From NCBI GenBank assembly GCA_033964015.1, contig CM066920.1, positions 7,531,912 through 7,595,911 of the forward strand: 64,000 bases of DNA. The letters are read 5' to 3'. The position numbers were made by a program, and so were the translations under genes. Numbering within the stretch: the stretch's first letter is position 1; each line of letters starts with the position of its first letter. The notes beneath the pieces are model-generated. The model did no database searches, was not told where the DNA came from, and was given only the letters and a program-made list of their open reading frames with translations. The DNA comes from Scolanthus callimorphus. Lineage: Eukaryota > Cnidaria > Anthozoa > Actiniaria > Edwardsiidae. Positions 57,699-64,000 of the stretch are shown piece by piece.

Positions 57699-60600
57699 AT
57701 GTCAATGCAAAATTTCCTGGGCAAGTTTTGTACCCCCAACATATCCCAGGCTAGGTTTTTGTGCCCCCAACATATCCCAGGCAAAATATTTCGGAGTTTA
57801 AAAGTTTCAGACCCAAAAAATCCTTTGCAAATCCCAGGCAATTTGGAAAACAGCCCTTTTCAGAGCAAACATCACAGCCTTGAGCAATCTAAGAAAATAA
57901 GATACCGGTTAACATCATCTAATTTTCCAACTGAATTGTCTCCCACAAAGCACACTTTAGTCTCTTGCAAAATTTGAGAAAGTTGGCATCTACCATAAAG
58001 TTATGAAAATAGGCCAATGGACCTTTATTTTTCAATGGACTTTAGGGGAATTATTGGGACAGGTAGTCCTTAATTAATAAAAGTCCATTTTAAATTCTGG
58101 ACAAGTAATTTTGAATTTGTAAACCACAACATACGTGTAACACAATATCACAAATCCATTGGAAGCAACACTCTACAACACTTATACAAATTCACTTTTT
58201 ATTCCAAATGCTTGGATAACTTTCCTTAACACTATCCATTGTTCAATGAAGGGAAGCTTTAGTGTCATGTTAGGACTAAATTATCTGTATAACATGTAGA
58301 TTTACAGGGGAAAGCCACAAGATTACTGTAGCCACAAGAAAAGAGCACGTTGTAGTCTTCCCTGCTAGCAGAGGCTTCTTTTCTCTGCATTTCGCTGGCT
58401 GAGGTTAATCCAGATAAAAAAATATAGATTTCAATAGAGTTTTACTTTTGTCCCATGTTACAACAGTATCCTCTTATCTTGATATCAGTTAACCACATTT
58501 TCTTTTTTTATGGATAGCAATTCTGATTAAATATCTTTCTTTGTGGGTTGTAACTTTCTTATTAATTTTTCGTTGGAACATTTTGAACAAATAATGTTTC
58601 TGAAAAATACATTTAACTATTTTTAGGTCGTACATTTTCTTTGTGGTGAACGATTTAGTTAAGGTTCGTCCTGATATTTGAAGTAAGAGAAAAATGAAAA
58701 TTGATGTCTGTTTGATTTAGTGAAAAAAAAAAGGTTACAAAAATGTATGCTTACTAACACTTGGAAATGTACTAAAACAGAGTACCGGTACAGCCCATGT
58801 AAACTTAAGCCCTAGAGAATTGGAATGCAGTTTTGTTATTCAAATGTAGATTTGTTGAATTTATTTTGTCCCAAACAGTAGTTTTCCACGACACTGCAAG
58901 CCATTTTATGTTTTAATGTCATGACACTTTAAACAAAGGGGTTGTCACTTTAAAAATTTAAATTGCTAAAGCCATTTTAATACAATTCGCATGCGCACTA
59001 TACTGAAATGGTACTTCCTCAAAATTCATCATCAGTAGGTTTAGAGTTCAGTTAACTTGTGAAAATGTGTGCAGACATTTCAATTTCCGTGCTTTATTCC
59101 ATTGCACGACAGTGTTATGATTTTATAGGAAGAGCATGTACATAATGAATATCCATAGAAATACACTACAGTGGTTTTAATTTTACGGGGTTAATAGAAA
59201 AACACACAAACCTTGGCTCTTTTTGTTATACAGAAATTATCACTGGCTGTATTTTTACTCTCTACAGAAGAATCTAACACATGGAAATTCTTGAAATGAT
59301 TATGTAAAAACTAGGCATTTCAAATGTTTATCATTTGTGTTTTTAAATCGTCTAAATCCTTATACATAAATAAATATATCTGCAGGCGCTTCAGACTTTC
59401 GAAATATTCGCAAATATATTAGAACTTATCAAGATATATCACCTAGTACCTCGATGACCGTAAACGTCTTACGCATAGTTGGACTTTGGATTTCAACAGC
59501 GCCATTTTGAAGACTTTAAAACTTAAAATATTGATCGAAATTCGAATCATCCACGGACCGCCTGTTATGATACTTAAAATACGCAGCTCCTTTCGGCATC
59601 TATTTCTTCTATTCGACAGTAATTACGGCAAAAATAGCAGCTCTTGTTTATATGACAGCTTGATCAAACACGAGGAAGGAAGTGACAACTATTGAGTATA
59701 TGGCTAGCAGTGATTTGAGAACTCTGGCGTCGGGAAAGTTACACTTAAAACGCTAGTGCTTTAAATAGCAATTTACGCTCGGTAAATCGACGTAGTTTAA
59801 GAAGCCGTGCCAACAGCTTTGGATGTTAGCTTAGATTCGCGTGTACGTTTCGTCTGCTCCTAAAGCGCTGACAGGATCTGTCGTCGGCGCTCGTGCGATA
59901 AATTTGCTCACCGCCTAAGCTGCTAGATTTCGATTTTGTTGATATTGCTACGCTCTGTTTACCATTCTGAGGAACCACCACTTAATCCTTTCATTTCAGG
60001 CAAATGCGCATAACGCTTATAATCCTTAGTTCGCTGTTCTTATGGACTGAATTAAAGAGAACCGAGGGCCTCGTAATCTTACGCAAATATCTAGCTAACT
60101 GCTGTTAACAGATACGACTTGTCATGCATTTACCACCCAGCGACGCCGCTCAATCCAATGGCAAATGTCACTTACACCGATTCATGTCAACCTCAGAGAC
60201 CTCTGAATGTTTGATATTATCGATAGATTTGCAGAATTCTTATTCATCAGAGAACTGTTTCTACAAATACCTGTCCGCAGTCCCTGAGTGCCTACATCCC
60301 AATAAAATACTCGATGTATTACATCTTTTGTTTTCGCTAGGAATAGATACGCTCGATAGTAGAGTGGGCACGCGTGCAGAACAGAATACTAGAACGTTAG
60401 AATAGAAGCAAGCTGGACGGCAGCAGAAATAAAATCGTGCGTCCAGTTAAGGTTTGTAATAATACTTAATTACTACTAATTCGCAAAAATAAGCTAAGAA
60501 TACTTAAAAGAAGGAATCGGAGCTGTGATTTCTTCGGGAAAGAGCACTACCTTGCTCCGATGTCTTCGAATTCACGGCTTGCTTATAGCTAAAAGGCAAT

Positions 60601-60828
60601 GTCGATTCGCAACGCACTTGTGTTGAAGGAGCTTGCCTAAGTCTTATCCCGGTGACCGAGAGCCTAACTGTGATTCAGTAGGCGAGTCTTGGAGACCCGT
60701 AGCAGGCGATCAGAGCTTCTTTCCAGGAAGCAAGTGCTAGGTGTGTGGGTATAATTTGTGTTTGCCAAACTCGTTGATACTTTTCGATAATCGTTTTAAC
60801 ATTGAGAGCAACTGAAGAGTGGACTTAC

Positions 60829-60900
60829 CCTTTGTGATGCCAAGCAAATTCCCTTCCACGCTCCGTAGCGGTTATTTGTGGCACCAGAACTCATCCACAA
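60829..60900 (-). other. KIDINS220: Candidate 5' untranslated exon of KIDINS220
   Basis: On the minus strand GGCATCACAAAGG precedes GTAAGTCCAC, a strong donor consensus. The KIDINS220 ATG exon begins right at an acceptor and needs an upstream partner. The surrounding 60.5-61.0 kb is less AT-rich than the intron. The upstream limit and start site are not visible. Confidence 0.4.
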
Positions 60901-61505
60901 AGTTCACGTCCATTTGTCCGGAAGATTCAAGACGGTTCAGACCCGTCGAAATGACATTTTACACAATTTAGTGCCGTGTTTTGCATCACCGGTTTCAGAG
61001 ACCGATAGATTTGCTTTGCGCATGCGCCGTCTGTTGTGTTGTGGTATTAATAATTTATAGCTGATTTCAATTCCTCTATTTCTACCCCAAACTGGGGCAG
61101 AATATGACATAAGCTGTTTAGAAAAAACGGCCCATTGTTAGGAAACATCGATCGCAATTATTTACCACGAGGCAAACGTCCCTCGTAATTTATTCCACTA
61201 AAATGTAGAGTTTGGAAGAATAGAAAACAACGAGGTTTGTCACCATGAGTCAGTGTATCGCTTGGCCGAGTTATTTTCAGAAAACTTTCGATGTGGTTCT
61301 TCGCCCAAAGAAATTCTCCCCAGAGGATTAAGGAAAGTCTATGGAAATTTAAAATCTAGCCGATGTTGTCAGTGAATCCCGGCGGCGTTATTCTTCAGCT
61401 TCCTCAGCCGATGGCTGAAGAAAATTATCATATGTCAGAAAAGGTGGCAACGAATGGTACCAATACACTCATCAACTGCGCAGGAATACTATAGTTACCG
61501 AATGT
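60901..61505. other. Region upstream of KIDINS220
   Basis: About 600 bp that may contain the KIDINS220 promoter. No TATA box at a convincing position was recognised. A short plus-strand frame at 60878-61060 is unrecognised. Confidence 0.4.
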
Positions 61506-61770
61506 ACACTCAGGGACAAAATAGCTGAGACCCCCTACGCAAATTACGGTTAAAATAAAATATTGCCCTTAAACACCCACAAAATCCCTTTTGCAGAGCC
61601 CTTAACCACCTCCCCCCCTCCCCCACATCAATGTTGTTTCCAGACCAATCGTTGTCCTCCAACATTGAAGAGGGGGGAGGGGGCTGAGCATGTTGAAAGA
61701 GAGTTTCAACGAATTCTCTATTTTTCGTGTACAGTAAGAAAGAGTCTCAGCTATTTTTGTCCCTGAGTGT
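61506..61770 (+). mobile_element. ACACTCAGGGACAAAATAGC inverted-repeat element (copy 1)
   Basis: A 265-bp element with 26-bp ends: ACACTCAGGGACAAAATAGC and TGAGAC inward, mirrored by GTCTCA and GCTATTTTTGTCCCTGAGTGT. The centre has C-rich CCTCCCCCCCTCCCCC and G-rich GAGGGGGGAGGGGG complements around ATCAATGTTG. An open frame across it has the same sequence in copy 2 and is not a gene. Confidence 0.85.
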
Positions 61771-62048
61771 CCGAGAGTATCATGTCTAAAAATTAGTTAT
61801 TTATAAAGTAGTGTTTCCGCGCGCTTTGTTGTATTCTGAAAATATAATCTCACAAGGACCTGTAAAGATTAGAAAAAGCATTGCTTAGAATAGTTGCGCC
61901 TTTTAATGTTACTATTTTCGATAAAAGTTAGCTGTTTATTTTGACGAAACGAGAGGTTTGAAGGGACTGCAAACGGATGTGAAAAGGGAGGGGGTCTGGG
62001 CGCTCCCACCCTGCCGTCGCTGTTCCGTAGTGCTTATTCTTGACATTT

Positions 62049-62356
62049 GAAAGAGTTTTAAAGACTTTGAAAGAGTTCCACGAACAGTAAATCCAATAGG
62101 CCATTTTCATGTTCCACTTAGTCTCTAAAATAGTAGGATAGGACAATGAAATCTCTCATTTCAACGAGTAACCACGAGTAACCACGATGATAGAAAAATA
62201 ATGAAAGAGTTTTGAAGACTTTGAAAGAGTTTCCCGAACAGTAAATCCAAAAGGCTATTCTCATGTTCCATTTAGTCTCTAAAATAGTAGGATAGGACAC
62301 GGAAATCTCTAATTTCAACGAGTAACCACGAGTAACCACGATGATAGAAAAATAAT
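62049..62356 (+). repeat. 154-bp tandem repeat, two units
   Basis: Units 62049-62202 and 62203-62356 share GAAAGAGTTTTAAAGACTTT, CAGTAAATCCAA, GTCTCTAAAATAGTAGGATA and AACGAGTAACCACGAGTAAC. The same pair recurs at 63686-63993 inside the second large copy. An inverted GGTTACTCGTGGTTACTCGT follows at about 62383. Confidence 0.9.
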
Positions 62357-62363
62357 GATTGAC

Positions 62364-63140
62364 TCAGTTCTTTTAGACTGTTTGGTTACTCGTGGTTACT
62401 CGTTTGAAAATTAATATCTGGCTATCACATTGCTCGAAATTATATAATGTGCTGTCATAAGAGATTGTGACTTATATAGGAATAATTTTAAAAAGTTCTA
62501 AGTGATTTAAAACATGCAAATTGGAAGTTTTTCCCGACTAAGTAACGGGCAATTCCAAACCGGAAGTGACAACATAGAACCGGAAATGCAAATTCGCTTC
62601 TGTTAATGTTCTAAAAATTGCACTGCAAATGTGATCGTAAGAAAACAGTTCTATTTTATAGAAGTATTGGTAGTAGCAATCTTCTTGTCGCAGTTTTGCA
62701 TTCCTCGGTCTTTGCCTCTCCAATTTGTCTTAGTATCAACCGCTCCTCCGTTTTAGAGACTTCTTCGGGCGCTCCCGCTGTTTCCCTTCCCCTTCCTTTT
62801 TTGGCCTTTTGCAGCCATCCGAAGGCTCTTTTACTATTTAAAACTAGGTGCTCTCGAAAGCTCAAGTATTGTTGATATTTTGGAAACGCTAAATCCTCGA
62901 TCATTTTTCAAATACTTCATATATGCTCGCGTTTCTGGTGATATGGCCGTCTACTTGCCCATATCTCAAGCGTGCGCCTAATTCCAAAATCAATATTTCA
63001 TGACGTCATTAATTAGCACTGCAATTAACGAGGATAATTGACTATGTAAAACGTTCAGCTTCTCGAGATCTTTAAAATAAGACCAAGGTTGCTCCTCAAC
63101 TCCCTTGTTTCAATGAGATACAGCTTACTATTGCTTTCAG
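62364..63140. other. Spacer between the two large direct repeats
   Basis: A 777-bp interval not repeated elsewhere in the window as far as I can see. It contains one inverted copy of the CGAGTAACCACGAGTAACCA motif at its left edge. No gene was recognised. Confidence 0.6.
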
Positions 63141-63405
63141 ACACTCAGGGACAAAATAGCTGAGACCCCCTACGCAAATTACGGTTAAAATAAAATATTG
63201 CCCTTAAACACCCACAAAATCCCTTTTGCAGAGCCCTTAACCACCTCCCCCCCTCCCCCACATCAATGTTGTTTCCAGACCAATCGTTGTCCTCCAACAT
63301 TGAAGAGGGGGGAGGGGGCTGAGCATGTTGAAAGAGAGTTTCAACGAATTCTCTATTTTTCGTGTACAGTAAGAAAGAGTCTCAGCTATTTTTGTCCCTG
63401 AGTGT
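63141..63405 (+). mobile_element. ACACTCAGGGACAAAATAGC inverted-repeat element (copy 2)
   Basis: It has the same 265-bp structure as 61506-61770 and forms the left end of the second large copy. The left flank (gctttcag) differs from copy 1 (ccgaatgt). Confidence 0.85.
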
Positions 63406-64000
63406 CCGAGAGTATCATGTCTAAAAATTAGTTATTTATAAAGTAGTGTTTCCGCGCGCTTTGTTGTATTCTGAAAATATAATCTCACAAGGACCTGTAA
63501 AGATTAGAAAAAGCATTGCTTAGAATAGTTGCGCCTTTTAATGTTACTATTTTCGATAAAATGTTAGCCTGTTTATTTTGACGAAACGAGAGGTTTGAAG
63601 GGACTGCAAACGGATGTGAAAAGGGAGGGGGTCTGGGCGCTCCCACCCTGCCGTCGCTGTTCCGTAGTGCTTATTCTTGACATTTGAAAGAGTTTTAAAG
63701 ACTTTGAAAGAGTTCCACGAACAGTAAATCCAATAGGCCATTTTCATGTTCCACTTAGTCTCTAAAATAGTAGGATAGGACAATGAAATCTCTCATTTCA
63801 ACGAGTAACCACGAGTAACCACGATGATAGAAAAATAATGAAAGAGTTTTGAAGACTTTGAAAGAGTTTCCCGAACAGTAAATCCAAAAGGCTATTCTCA
63901 TGTTCCATTTAGTCTCTAAAATAGTAGGATAGGACACGGAAATCTCTAATTTCAACGAGTAACCACGAGTAACCACGATGATAGAAAAATAATGATTGAC
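63141..64000 (+). repeat. Near-identical direct repeat, copy 2 (runs off the window)
   Basis: The second copy of 61506-62363, including both 154-bp tandem units (63686-63993). It is open at the right window edge. Confidence 0.92.

Larger units (their letters stand above)
53705..60828 (-). other. KIDINS220: Probable first intron of KIDINS220
   Basis: A 7.1-kb AT-rich interval without recognisable coding exons. It contains a 38-bp tandem duplication near 53935-54005 (AGTGCACCTGCATCT), inverted repeats at 54655-54878, 55410-55521, 57235-57362 and 57521-57698, a G run at about 57006-57038, and a 32-bp tandem near 57715-57785 (CCCCCAACATATCCCAGGC). Confidence 0.55.
61506..62363 (+). repeat. Near-identical direct repeat, copy 1 (858 bp within window)
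   Basis: It matches 63141-64000 with only a few differences seen (two 1-bp insertions in copy 2 near 63562 and 63570). The left limit coincides with the terminus of the ACACTCAGGG element; the sequences to the left of both copies are unrelated. Offset 1,635-1,637 bp. The right limit is not known because copy 2 reaches the window end. Confidence 0.92.

Noticed and set aside
60520..60740. GC-richer segment suspected of being a structured RNA gene.
   Set aside because: No tRNA, 5S, snRNA or other recognisable box arrangement could be found; it is more likely part of the KIDINS220 5' region.
61563..61766. Two identical 67-codon frames (also 63198-63401) that look like a duplicated small gene.
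   Set aside because: They fall entirely within the ACACTCAGGG inverted-repeat element, and identity reflects duplication of the element.

Overview
The window looks like nuclear DNA from an anthozoan cnidarian, most likely a stony coral or close relative. This is an inference. The two recognisable genes match their vertebrate counterparts almost exon for exon, while the introns and spacers are AT-rich and crowded with short inverted-repeat (MITE-type) elements. No rRNA, tRNA, CRISPR, bacterial or viral gene was found. The features are split exons, so most open frames outside the listed exons are chance or repeat-derived.

Layout. Positions 221-5731 (+ strand) hold the 3' part of LARP1: seven exons encoding about 484 residues, covering the cap-binding DM15 region and then an unusual tail made of a Lys-Asp-His/Gln tripeptide repeat. 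Positions 5732-14277 are a tail-to-tail spacer with several inverted-repeat elements and no gene I can support. Positions 14278-53704 (- strand) hold a near-complete KIDINS220 (ARMS): 12 ankyrin repeats, ten of them on individual 99-nt phase-0 exons, then a KAP-type P-loop NTPase interrupted by four membrane segments, a SAM-like KIDINS220 domain, an acidic/proline-rich tail and a C-terminal ETCV PDZ ligand. A probable 5' untranslated exon lies near 60829, leaving a 7.1-kb first intron. The right end (61506-64000) contains two near-identical copies of a block of at least 858 bp, both starting exactly at the end of an inverted-repeat element.

The most interesting points are: (1) a candidate internal TATA promoter and alternative first exon of KIDINS220 (34265-34545), whose 33 codons splice in phase onto ankyrin exon 9; (2) the LARP1 K-D-H/Q repeat tail; (3) a reading-frame break in the KIDINS220 tail that a 47-bp intron would repair; (4) duplicated splice-donor segments at two ankyrin exons; (5) inverted-repeat elements carrying arrays of GGAAATTCC (NF-kB-like) sites; (6) an element with a 10-bp target duplication and a CCCTAACAG minisatellite, 54 bp from a splice donor. 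Exon calls rest on conceptual translation, phase continuity, GT/AG sites and remembered family architecture. No alignment or RNA data were available.
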